From positions 1 through 10,455 of the forward strand of contig JAEWVQ010000265.1 of the NCBI GenBank assembly GCA_023459095.1: a stretch of DNA of 10,455 nt, given 5' to 3'. The DNA comes from Pseudomonadota bacterium. GTDB lineage: Bacteria; Pseudomonadota; Gammaproteobacteria; Burkholderiales; Rhodocyclaceae. A program made the translations under genes and the position numbers. Under the pieces are notes generated by a model. It was given only the letters and a program-made list of their open reading frames with translations. It had not been told where the DNA came from and ran no database searches. Of this stretch, positions 1 through 6,696 are shown in pieces; the first letter of the stretch is position 1, and the number at the start of each line of letters is the position of its first letter.

Positions 1-492
1 GGCCAGCAGCGCGCGCCCCGCCTCGCCGCCCAGCGCCACGGCGGCGGCGCGTCCGTCCAGCCGCCAGCCGTCGGCAGTGCGCTGCGCGCGCAGGCCGATG
101 CCGTGCGCGGCGGCGATGCCGTCGAGCGACAAGGTAAATAACTGGCTGTTTTCGGCCGCCGCGGCGGCTGCGCCGGCCCCGGCCTCGCCGCCGAAGCGCG
201 CCAGCGTCGCCGCGGCGAGCTGGTGGCGCCACAGCGGCACCTGGGCCAGGTTGCGGCCCTGGGCTTCGAGCACCAGCATCAGTTCGGTCATGCCCAGCCC
301 GCTGCCGCCGGCCGCCTCGGGCAGCGCCAGGCTGTGCAGGCCGGTTTCCACGCACTGCGCCCACAGATCGGCCATGTAGGCTTCGCCGCCGGCATCGAAG
401 GCGCGCAGGCGGTCGTCGGTGCACAGATCGGCGAACAGGCTGCCGGCCATGTCGGCGATCGCGCGCTGATCCTCGCTCAACTGGAAATCCAT
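1..492 (-). CDS. Acyl-CoA dehydrogenase, N-terminal part (3' end outside window)
   Basis: Flavin-dependent acyl-CoA dehydrogenases catalyse the alpha,beta-desaturation of acyl-CoA thioesters in beta-oxidation-type pathways. The 164 visible codons start MDFQLSEDQRAIADMAGSLF, which is typical of the helical N-terminal domain of this family. A GLHSLALPEAAGGSGLGMTE stretch follows, the conserved glycine-rich segment at about residues 51-70. The later part (about 110-164) is rich in alanine and diverges from well-conserved members. The central beta domain, the C-terminal domain with the catalytic base and the stop codon are outside the window, so neither subfamily nor activity can be judged. The start is the ATG at 492, preceded by GAGGAG with a 6-nt spacer; this SD overlaps the stop codon of the upstream gene, implying translational coupling. 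The neighbour, a MaoC/OB-fold protein, suggests a role in acyl-CoA breakdown, possibly of a steroid side chain (inference). Confidence 0.88.
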   Translation of the reverse strand, partial: MDFQLSEDQRAIADMAGSLFADLCTDDRLRAFDAGGEAYMADLWAQCVETGLHSLALPEAAGGSGLGMTELMLVLEAQGRNLAQVPLWRHQLAAATLARFGGEAGAGAAAAAAENSQLFTLSLDGIAAAHGIGLRAQRTADGWRLDGRAAAVALGGEAGRALLA

Positions 493-498
493 CGCGTT

Positions 499-504
499 CT
501 CCTC
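499..504 (-). promoter_or_regulatory. Shine-Dalgarno of the acyl-CoA dehydrogenase gene
   Basis: On the minus strand the bases read GAGGAG, then 6 nt, then the ATG at 492. The motif overlaps the TGA stop (503-505) of the upstream MaoC/OB-fold gene. Ribosomes ending that gene are therefore placed to restart on the dehydrogenase. Confidence 0.7.
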
Positions 505-1489
505 AGGGTGCGAGCGGGCGGAACAGCGGCAGGATCAGCTCGCCGTCGTCGAAGGACTGGAACTCGACCTGCACGCGCTGGCCGATGCGGATCTCGTCGC
601 GCTTGACCCCGACCAGGCCGGCGATCAGGCGCACGCCCTCGTCGAGCTCGATCAGCCCGATCGGGTTGGGATGCTCGAAGGGTGGCACCTCGGGGTAATG
701 CATCACCACGAAGGAATAGAGCTGGCCCTGGCCGCTGGCTTCCACCGTGTCCCAGTCGAAGGCATGGCACTTGACGCACACCGGCGCCGGCGGGTGGCGC
801 AGCGTGCTGCAGCACGTGCAGCGCTGGATCAGCAGTTTGCCGGCGGCGGCGCCTTCCCAGAAGAAGCGGGTGTCGTCGCTGACCCCGGGCTTGGGGCGCT
901 TGAACTTGGGCAGCGCGGGCGCGGCGCCCTTTTCCACCGGCTTGGGCACGTTGGCGGGGCGGAACTTGAACACGCGGAACAGCAGCTCGCCGACCTTCTC
1001 GTCGCTGCCTCCGCCCTCCCCGGCCTGCGCGAAGAAGCTCATCACCAGGGTGACGAAGAAGCCGGTGCCGAGCGCGGTGGTCTTCTCCTCGCCCACCGCA
1101 TCGAGCCGGGTGGTGTAGTAGAGCCGTTCGCCGAGCTTCACGTAACGGGCGAAGCTGAGGTCGGAGTTCACCGCCACCACCGAGGGGTAGCCGTGCGCTT
1201 CCATGGTCTTGAGCACCTCGTAGGGATTCTCGGTGGTCGAGCCCGGCGCGTAGTTGTTGGCGTGCAGACCTTCCAGACACCACGCCTGCAGCATCGCCGG
1301 CGGCGCGACGATGCCGCCGAATTCGGTGGTCGCGGCGTACGTCGCGTCGAGGTAGAGCGGATTATCGACCCCCATCACCTCGCACCACTGGCGGATCATC
1401 GGCGCATTGACCGCGTCCCACGCGTAGACGCGACCGTATTCGCGACCCACCTTGGCACGCACCTCGGACATCCATTCCTGTTCAGCCAA
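503..1489 (-). CDS. Bifunctional MaoC-like N-terminal / DUF35 OB-fold zinc-ribbon protein (ChsH2-like)
   Basis: This is a 328-residue acyl-CoA-handling protein. Residues about 5-175 look like the N-terminal hotdog half of a MaoC-family enoyl-CoA hydratase (conserved-looking VDNPLYLD and FGGIVAPPAML segments). Residues about 200-325 form a DUF35-type region: a rubredoxin-like zinc ribbon with Cys224-x2-Cys227 and Cys238-x2-Cys241, then an OB-fold with PIGLIELDEGVRLIAGLVG. This architecture is known from ChsH2, which pairs with the catalytic MaoC subunit ChsH1 and, through DUF35, with a thiolase such as Ltp2 in steroid side-chain degradation. Neither partner is in the window. A TTG start at 1489 is preferred because AGGAG lies 6 nt upstream; an internal ATG is six codons further in. 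A longer frame upstream to 1690 exists, but its extra N-terminus looks like random high-GC coding. The dehydrogenase gene follows 10 bp downstream. Domain call is confident; the substrate is inference. Confidence 0.87.
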   Translation of the reverse strand: MAEQEWMSEVRAKVGREYGRVYAWDAVNAPMIRQWCEVMGVDNPLYLDATYAATTEFGGIVAPPAMLQAWCLEGLHANNYAPGSTTENPYEVLKTMEAHGYPSVVAVNSDLSFARYVKLGERLYYTTRLDAVGEEKTTALGTGFFVTLVMSFFAQAGEGGGSDEKVGELLFRVFKFRPANVPKPVEKGAAPALPKFKRPKPGVSDDTRFFWEGAAAGKLLIQRCTCCSTLRHPPAPVCVKCHAFDWDTVEASGQGQLYSFVVMHYPEVPPFEHPNPIGLIELDEGVRLIAGLVGVKRDEIRIGQRVQVEFQSFDDGELILPLFRPLAP

Positions 1490-1752
1490 GTTCGTCTCCT
1501 GCTGTTGTGTGAGGCACCGCGCGCACGGCGCGGCCCCTGCGGACCCAACTGCGAGGCACCCGAGGCCAGCGGGCTCGATGCCACTTTTCGCAGCGCTTGC
1601 GGCGAGTCTAAGAGCAGGACCGAGGGCGACACTTCGTCTGAACGGACGATGGACAAGACCGCCAAAGATCGACATTCGGCCCGCGCACACAGGTGGCGGG
1701 ACCGCAAGGACGATGGCGACGACGGCCCGGCGCGCGCTTAGGGCGAAGGCGT
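1490..1752. other. Intergenic region between the sensor kinase gene and the MaoC/OB-fold operon
   Basis: These 263 bp lie between two minus-strand genes. I see no hairpin followed by a T-run for the kinase, and no convincing -35/-10 pair for the downstream operon. A perfect 6-bp inverted repeat, CCGCGC (1517-1522) and GCGCGG (1528-1533), would form a GC-rich hairpin in the leader of the MaoC/OB-fold gene, but without a T-run. Reading frames here are high-GC shadows. Confidence 0.5.
1496..1500 (-). promoter_or_regulatory. Shine-Dalgarno deciding a TTG start
   Basis: On the minus strand AGGAG is followed by 6 nt (ACGAAC) and then TTG at 1489-1487. No other candidate start of this reading frame has so good a site. 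This makes TTG the likely initiator of the MaoC/OB-fold gene. Confidence 0.65.
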
Positions 1753-3795
1753 TCAGGCCGGGGCGGCGGCGGTCTCCAGACGGGCGGCGGCCGGGAGCCG
1801 CCGCAAGCGCAGGTGAAAGCAGATTTCGCGGTCGCCGCCGTATCCGGTAAGCGCGGCCCTGCCGCCGTGCAGCTCGGCGATCCGGTGCACGATGTAGAGC
1901 CCGAGACCGGCACCGGCCGAGGCCTGCGCCTGACGCCCCCGGTAATACTTGTTGAACAGCCGGCCGCGCTCGTCTTCGGCAATCGGCGGTCCGGCGTGGC
2001 TGACGGTCAGGTGCACGTATTCGTCGTCGTCCCAGGCGCTGAGCCGCACGGCCTCCCCCGCCGGCGCATGGCGGTCGGCGTTGGCCAGCAGATTGCGGAC
2101 CGCCACGCTCACCAGGCCGGCATCGCAGCAGTATCGATCAAGGCTCAGGCGGGGGTCGAAGACGATCCGCCCGTGCGGAAAACCGCCCGCCACCTCCTGC
2201 AGCCGCCCCGCCAGATCGCAGGACGCGAAGCGCGACAGCGGCTGCTCGTCGCTGATCCGGTCATGGGTCAGGTAGTCATCGACCAGGGCCAGCAGGCGCG
2301 CGGCGGCGTCGCGGATGTTCTGGCAACGGCGCAGGCTCTTCTCGCGCACCGCGTCCAGGTTGCGGGCGAGCTGCTGCGCCGAAGTGCTGATGATCGCCAG
2401 CGGCGTGCGGAATTCGTGCGAGACCATGGCGACGAAATCGCTCTGCTCGGTGCGCATCGACTGCTCCCGGTCGAGCGCCGCGCGCAGCGCCCGTTCCAGA
2501 CGCTCGCGGCGCTGCAGTTCGTCGCGCAACGCGCGGGTACGCACCGCCACCAGGGCTTCGAGCCGGGCGTTCTGCTGCAAGGCCAGCTCGGTGGCCTGCT
2601 GCTGGGCGTGCGCCTTCTCGCGTTTCAGGCTGTTGTAGTGGCTGATGATGCGCAGGCTCATCACCCCCATGTGCAGCATGGTGCCCCAGGCCACCGCATG
2701 GTCGGTCCACAGGTTGGCCGGCAGGGCGCCGAAGTTGCGCAGAAACGCCACCGCCACGCCGGCGTAATAGATGCCGAAGGCGAGCAGATAGAAGCGCGCC
2801 GGGCGGTGGCCACGCGCCCACAGCCAGACCGCGAGCCCCAGAAAGACCGGAATCAGGGTCAGCGACAGGCTGAGCACGACGGGCATCGCGTCGCGATAGA
2901 AGCCGAACGGAAAGGCGAGCGCCGCGGCGCCGCCCACCAGCCAGGCCAGCGCGGCGAGGAAACGGGCCAACCGGCGATGGACGCGCGCCAGTTCGAGCTG
3001 GCGGCTGGCGAACACCACACCGATCGGCAAGCCCAGCGCCAGCCCCAGGCCCAGCAGCGGATCGCTGAGCCAGACCGGCATCTCCAGCACTTGCTGGGGC
3101 AGGCCGCTGGTCAGCGCCTCGATCCACACGCAACAGCCGACGTAGGCCAGATACCAGCCGCTTTCGGGTGCGCCGGTGAAGCGCCAGAAGATCACATGAA
3201 AGCCGATCAGCATCAGATAGACGCCGAAATACACGCCATAGCCGAGCGACTCCAGCCGGGTGCGCTCGGCGAAATGCTGCGGCGGCGCAAAATCCACGCT
3301 CACCGACATCGCATTCTTGGTGTGCAGGCGCAACAGCAGGGTTTCGCTCGCTCCCCCTTGCAGGGTGAAGGCGAAGGCCGGCGCCCGGTAATCCTCCGGC
3401 CACGACCGCCGTTCCAGGTCCTCCCCCGAGCGCTGCGCCTGCCACTGCCCGTGCGCATCGCGCTGATAGAAGCGCACGTCGTCGACCAGCGCGTTGTTGA
3501 GGCGCAGCATCCAGCGCTGCGCGGACTCGCCCTCCGCCCTCACCTGCACGCGCAGCCAGATGTAGGACGTCGTGAACCCGGCCTTGAGGCTGGACGGCAG
3601 CGCCTGCCAGGCCTCCGCCTCCAGGGCCTGCGCCGGCGTCAGCCGCCCCGCCGGATCATCGAGGCGGAGCATGAACCCGGCCGCCGACGTGGTCCCCGCG
3701 CCGGCGCCGAGCACCAGCGGCTCGGCGCGGACGGCGGCGGCGAGGAGCAGCAGCGCGGTGAAGAGCAGCGGGCGTAGAAAGCGGGAGAGGATCAT
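1753..3795 (-). CDS. 7TMR-DISM membrane sensor histidine kinase
   Basis: A 680-residue two-component sensor kinase of the inner membrane. It begins with a signal peptide (MILSRFLRPLLF, a Leu/Ala core, then VRA before EPLVLG). A periplasmic beta-sandwich like 7TMR-DISMED2 follows at about residues 40-150, with a TSYIWLRVQV segment typical of the family. About 165-390 is a seven-helix 7TMR-DISM membrane region, about 395-445 a charged coiled coil, then HisKA with FVAMVSHEFRTPLAII (phosphoacceptor His460), and HATPase_c at about 560-668. The N-box is NLLANADRHAP (Asn568, Asn572), and the G2 region is AGAGLGLYIV. The G1 box is odd: VSHAGPPI, where DxGxG is expected, so His600 replaces the Asp that normally contacts adenine. 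DISM sensors are thought to bind carbohydrate-like or other small ligands. An ATG six codons upstream (3813) is possible; neither start has a good SD. The likely partner is the divergent response regulator. Confidence 0.9.
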   Translation of the reverse strand: MILSRFLRPLLFTALLLLAAAVRAEPLVLGAGAGTTSAAGFMLRLDDPAGRLTPAQALEAEAWQALPSSLKAGFTTSYIWLRVQVRAEGESAQRWMLRLNNALVDDVRFYQRDAHGQWQAQRSGEDLERRSWPEDYRAPAFAFTLQGGASETLLLRLHTKNAMSVSVDFAPPQHFAERTRLESLGYGVYFGVYLMLIGFHVIFWRFTGAPESGWYLAYVGCCVWIEALTSGLPQQVLEMPVWLSDPLLGLGLALGLPIGVVFASRQLELARVHRRLARFLAALAWLVGGAAALAFPFGFYRDAMPVVLSLSLTLIPVFLGLAVWLWARGHRPARFYLLAFGIYYAGVAVAFLRNFGALPANLWTDHAVAWGTMLHMGVMSLRIISHYNSLKREKAHAQQQATELALQQNARLEALVAVRTRALRDELQRRERLERALRAALDREQSMRTEQSDFVAMVSHEFRTPLAIISTSAQQLARNLDAVREKSLRRCQNIRDAAARLLALVDDYLTHDRISDEQPLSRFASCDLAGRLQEVAGGFPHGRIVFDPRLSLDRYCCDAGLVSVAVRNLLANADRHAPAGEAVRLSAWDDDEYVHLTVSHAGPPIAEDERGRLFNKYYRGRQAQASAGAGLGLYIVHRIAELHGGRAALTGYGGDREICFHLRLRRLPAAARLETAAAPA

Positions 3796-3872
3796 GGGCG
3801 CGGACGATATCATGGCGCCCCGTACACTTTTCCCCCGCTGCCGTGGCCGCCGCCCGGCCCCCGGCGCTGACG
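3796..3872. promoter_or_regulatory. Divergent intergenic region between sensor kinase and response regulator
   Basis: These 77 bp separate the chosen starts of two divergent genes and should hold or overlap both promoters. On the plus strand TACACT (3823-3828) is a possible -10 for the regulator, but no good -35 lies 16-18 bp upstream. If it were used, the leader would be very short. I found no operator-like repeat here. The assignment as regulatory is by position. Confidence 0.35.
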
Positions 3873-4586
3873 ATGACTGCCCTGATTCTTCTGGAGGACG
3901 ACGCGGTATTGCGCGAGGAGTTGCGCGAGTTCCTCGACGACTGCGGCTTCGCCACCGACGCCGCGGCCACCCTGGAGGAGTTCCACCGCCTGTTCGTCCC
4001 GCAGCGCCACCGCCTCGCCCTGCTCGACCTCGGCCTGCCGGACGGCGACGGCCTGCACCTGATCAGCCGCCTGCGGCAGACCGGCCACCGCCTCGGCATC
4101 GTCGTGCTGACCGCGCGCAGCGGCGCACCGAGCCGCATCCAGGGGCTGGATTCGGGGGCCGACCACTACCTCGGCAAAGGCTGCGATCTCGACGAACTGG
4201 CGGCCACGCTCACCGCGCTGCAGCGCCGCCTCGGCTACGACCGCGCAGAGCAGCCGTGGCTGCTCGAAGTCGGCCCGCGCCGCCTGCTCCCTCCGGGCGC
4301 GCCCCCCGTCGACCTCTCCCAGCAAGACCTCGTCGTGCTGCAATGCCTGATGGCGCGCGCGGGGCACAACGTCAGCCGCCAGCAGATCGTCGCCGCGCTC
4401 GACGAAGACTTCCTGCACTACGACCAGCGCCGCCTCGACACCCAGATGCGCCGCCTGCGCCGCAACGTCGAACAGGCCAGCGGCCAGTCCCTGCCGGTGA
4501 AGACCCTGCGCAATGCGGGCTACTGCTTCTACGCCGCGTGCCGGATCGAGGACCGCAACTCGCCGCCGAGCCTCACGCCCGGCTAA
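3873..4586 (+). CDS. OmpR-family response regulator transcription factor
   Basis: A 237-residue cytoplasmic regulator with a receiver domain (about 2-115) and an OmpR/PhoB winged helix (about 135-230). The receiver has the acidic pair Glu8/Asp9 in LILLEDDAV, phosphoacceptor Asp52 in LLDLGLPDGDG, Thr80 in VVLTARSG and Lys102 in YLGKGC, so the phosphorylation site is intact. The C-terminal part shows the recognition-helix region LDTQMRRLRRNV and the wing VKTLRNAGYCF, matching the usual RTVRGVGYRF pattern loosely. The ATG at 3873 is chosen because the receiver strand starts right after it. A GTG at 3843 would add ten residues of low-complexity sequence; neither has a clear SD. It is divergent from the DISM kinase, its probable partner. 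A direct-repeat motif 38 bp past its stop is a candidate binding site. No terminator is visible after the gene. Confidence 0.92.
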   Translation: MTALILLEDDAVLREELREFLDDCGFATDAAATLEEFHRLFVPQRHRLALLDLGLPDGDGLHLISRLRQTGHRLGIVVLTARSGAPSRIQGLDSGADHYLGKGCDLDELAATLTALQRRLGYDRAEQPWLLEVGPRRLLPPGAPPVDLSQQDLVVLQCLMARAGHNVSRQQIVAALDEDFLHYDQRRLDTQMRRLRRNVEQASGQSLPVKTLRNAGYCFYAACRIEDRNSPPSLTPG

Positions 4587-4623
4587 GCCCTCCGCCTTCC
4601 CCCCTCTCCCGGCGTCGCGGCAC

Positions 4624-4643
4624 GCTCAGATTTGCTCAGTTTT
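4624..4643 (+). promoter_or_regulatory. Tandem direct repeat, candidate OmpR/PhoB-type operator
   Basis: Two adjacent 10-bp units, GCTCAGATTT (4624-4633) and GCTCAGTTTT (4634-4643), match at 9 of 10 positions. Each is a 6-bp core followed by four A/T bases. PhoB and OmpR-family regulators commonly bind head-to-tail dimer sites with a 10-11-bp period overlapping a weak -35. The site lies between the response regulator gene and the IPTL surface-protein gene. Seen: the repeat. Inferred: that the adjacent regulator binds it. Confidence 0.45.
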
Positions 4644-4667
4644 AGCCTTGGCCGCCTCCGCTATCGT
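4640..4667 (+). promoter_or_regulatory. Weak candidate promoter for the IPTL-CTERM gene
   Basis: TATCGT (4662-4667) could be a -10 box. A 16-bp spacer separates it from TTTTAG (4640-4645), a very poor -35 that overlaps the second half of the direct repeat. A poor -35 covered by an activator site is what class II activation by PhoB-type proteins looks like. On sequence match alone the promoter would not be convincing. Confidence 0.25.
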
Positions 4668-4762
4668 CCGTGGACCATTGCGTCGGGCCAAATCAAATCA
4701 TGATGCCTGCCACTCGATCATGCGACCTTCATGACATCGTTCACGGGGGCCAAGGCATGCGT

Positions 4763-4785
4763 GCGGAATCGACCCTGGGTTCCGC
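4763..4785 (+). other. Inverted repeat in the leader of the IPTL-CTERM gene
   Basis: GCGGAA (4763-4768) and TTCCGC (4780-4785) are perfectly complementary with an 11-nt loop. The loop contains CCC and GGG that could pair further. There is no T-run, so it is not an intrinsic terminator. It ends about 40 nt before the start codon and could be a leader hairpin or a dyad operator; chance is also possible. Confidence 0.25.
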
Positions 4786-4825
4786 GCTCTCCTGAACAAC
4801 TCAGATAAACACCAACGGAATGCCG

Positions 4826-6646
4826 ATGAATCAACAAAAAAATGGGGCTGCCCGCCGACTCGTGGGCATTGCCGCCACCGCCTGCCTCTTCAGCCCGCTG
4901 TGGGCGTCGGCGGGCAGCGTGTCGATCACCACCACGCTGGATGCGAGCAGCCCGACCTATATGCGGCCGATGGCCAATAATGGTCCGTGCACGGCTCGCA
5001 CCACTTATCACAAATTCACCGCGGCCGACTTCGTCGTCGATACCACGGCGGCGAATTACAGCATGGCGGTCCCCGCCGGGGGCGGCATCAGCGACCCTTA
5101 TGCGCTGCTATATGTCTCGCCGTTCACCGCCTCGTTGCCGATGGTGAACTGCCTCACCGGCGATGACGACAACGGCGGAGGACCGAGCGGATATAACAGC
5201 CTGATTTCCAACGCCTCACTGCAGGCGGGCAAGGTCTATACCGCGGTCATCACCACGTATGACGCCAGCGAAACGGGCACCCTGACCGCGACCCTGAACG
5301 GCGCGGGCAACTTCACCCGCCTCAACGGCTTCATCAAGGCCACCGCCACCTGGACGGCCGGCAACAATGTGGTGCTGGACCTGCGCCTGAGCAGCAACGG
5401 CGTCGCCACCACCGACAATCTCAGATGGGTCGCGGTGCCCCCGGACAGCACGCCGCCCACCTTTGCCGAGGTGATCGCCGGCCAGCAAAGCGGCGGCGCC
5501 CCGGCGCCCACTTCCGGCGCGCTGAACAACCTCCCGCTCAACAGCGACATCAGTCGGAGTCTGCTGCCGCTGCCCGGCGCGCGACCCGACCTGTACATCA
5601 CCCTCTACAATGGGGGCCTCAACGGCACCGTGCGGGTGCTGGACTTCACCCCGACCGCGCCGGTATTTACCGCGCAGACCGGCGCTCTCCCGTCCGCCAC
5701 GGTGAGCTCCAACCAAGTGGCCCTCGGCGGCTTCACCGAAGCGGTGGCGATTTCGGTCAGCGGCGGCGAATACCGCATCGGCAGCGGCGCCTTCACCAGC
5801 ACCCCGGGCACCGCGCTGCCCGGCGACCTCGTCACCGTCAGGTTGACGAGCGCGGCCACGGTCAGCACGCCGACCACGGCAACCCTCACCGTCGGCGGCG
5901 TGCCCGCCGATTTCACCGTGACCACCACCGATCCGATCACCGCCGTGTGCGGCGCGGCCAATGGTCAGACCTTCAGCACCCTGCCCACCACCCAGCTGTG
6001 CAGCCCGGGTAACGCGGGCGCGGTGTCGGCGGCGAGCGGCCAGTTCTCGTGGACCTGCGCCGGCCTCTACGGCGGCGGTGATGCGACTTGCAATGCAAGC
6101 TGGAGCGACACCGCGAGCGGCGGTAACCAGGGGGTGGTGACCGCGCCGGCCGCGGTGGCCAACAACAACTGGGTGGTGACCAATGCCGGCTTCGTGGCGC
6201 CGCCGGTCGCGCCGCCCGCGGGCAGCTCGTTCCCGTTCGGCCTCGCCAGCGTGCAACTCGCCAGCGGCACCCCGGGCACCGCTGCGTCCTTCACGATCAA
6301 TTACGCAACCGCCGTACCCGCCGGCGCCGTCTATATGAAATACGGGCGGAGCCCGGAGGGCTTCAACTGCACCGGCGCCGCCTGCGACCTGCCCCACTGG
6401 TATGAGCTGCCGGCGAACCAGGTGGCGTTCTCGCACGATCGCCTGAGCGTGACCCTGACCATTACCGACGGCGGCGTGGGTGACGACGACCTGCTGCCGA
6501 ACGGGGTCATCACCGATCCCGGCGGCCCGGTGGTGATGGGCGCCAGCGCGGTCACCGGCATTCCGACGCTGTCCGAATGGGGCATGATCATCATGGCCTC
6601 GCTGATGGCGCTGGGCGCCTTCGCCAGCGGCCGCCGGCGCCGCTGA
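4826..6646 (+). CDS. IPTL-CTERM surface protein with choice-of-anchor-U-like region
   Basis: A 606-residue exported protein of unknown specific function. The signal peptide is MNQQKNGAARRLVGIAATAC plus a short hydrophobic stretch, with likely cleavage after ASA (residue 29). Residues about 30-160 form an unassigned secreted domain with two Cys. About 270-375 is a beta-rich segment around AISVSGGEYRIGSGAFTS. About 377-430 is a small cysteine module (VCGAANGQ, QLCSPGN, WTCAG, ATCNASW). About 470-575 resembles the choice-of-anchor U region, with VTLTITDGGVGDDDLLPNG and DPGGPV. The C-terminus is IPTLSEWG (579-586), one hydrophobic helix and an arginine cluster, the tripartite IPTL-CTERM sorting signal recognised by exosortase H-type (XrtH) enzymes. 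No exosortase is in the window. The start at 4826 is favoured because GGA lies 6 nt upstream; an ATG at 4820 adds two residues. An intrinsic terminator follows, so it is probably monocistronic. Confidence 0.9.
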   Translation: MNQQKNGAARRLVGIAATACLFSPLWASAGSVSITTTLDASSPTYMRPMANNGPCTARTTYHKFTAADFVVDTTAANYSMAVPAGGGISDPYALLYVSPFTASLPMVNCLTGDDDNGGGPSGYNSLISNASLQAGKVYTAVITTYDASETGTLTATLNGAGNFTRLNGFIKATATWTAGNNVVLDLRLSSNGVATTDNLRWVAVPPDSTPPTFAEVIAGQQSGGAPAPTSGALNNLPLNSDISRSLLPLPGARPDLYITLYNGGLNGTVRVLDFTPTAPVFTAQTGALPSATVSSNQVALGGFTEAVAISVSGGEYRIGSGAFTSTPGTALPGDLVTVRLTSAATVSTPTTATLTVGGVPADFTVTTTDPITAVCGAANGQTFSTLPTTQLCSPGNAGAVSAASGQFSWTCAGLYGGGDATCNASWSDTASGGNQGVVTAPAAVANNNWVVTNAGFVAPPVAPPAGSSFPFGLASVQLASGTPGTAASFTINYATAVPAGAVYMKYGRSPEGFNCTGAACDLPHWYELPANQVAFSHDRLSVTLTITDGGVGDDDLLPNGVITDPGGPVVMGASAVTGIPTLSEWGMIIMASLMALGAFASGRRRR

Positions 6647-6670
6647 CACGCCACGCGACACCGTACCGAA

Positions 6671-6696
6671 CGCCCTCCACGGAGGGCGTTTTTTTT
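6671..6696 (+). terminator. Rho-independent terminator after the IPTL-CTERM gene
   Basis: CGCCCTC (6671-6677) pairs with GAGGGCG (6682-6688) across a CACG loop, followed directly by eight T residues (6689-6696). It begins 24 nt after the stop codon. There is no A-run on the left side, so it acts on plus-strand transcripts only. Confidence 0.92.

Noticed and set aside
1517..1533. GC-rich hairpin in the MaoC/OB-fold leader considered as a terminator for the kinase gene.
   Set aside because: It has only a 6-bp stem and no T-run on either strand; in DNA this GC-rich such dyads are expected by chance.
1490..1690. Upstream extension of the MaoC/OB-fold gene to an ATG at 1690.
   Set aside because: The extra residues do not resemble the family, and a strong SD directly precedes the TTG at 1489.
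1693..3777. A 694-codon open frame on the plus strand opposite the sensor kinase.
   Set aside because: Its product is a His/Gln/Arg-rich high-GC shadow with no family motif, while the minus strand encodes a complete recognisable kinase.
4619..4636. Possible sigma-54 promoter (GGCAC ... TTTGC) upstream of the IPTL-CTERM gene.
   Set aside because: The GG-to-GC spacing is 13 bp, not the 10 bp required for a -24/-12 promoter.
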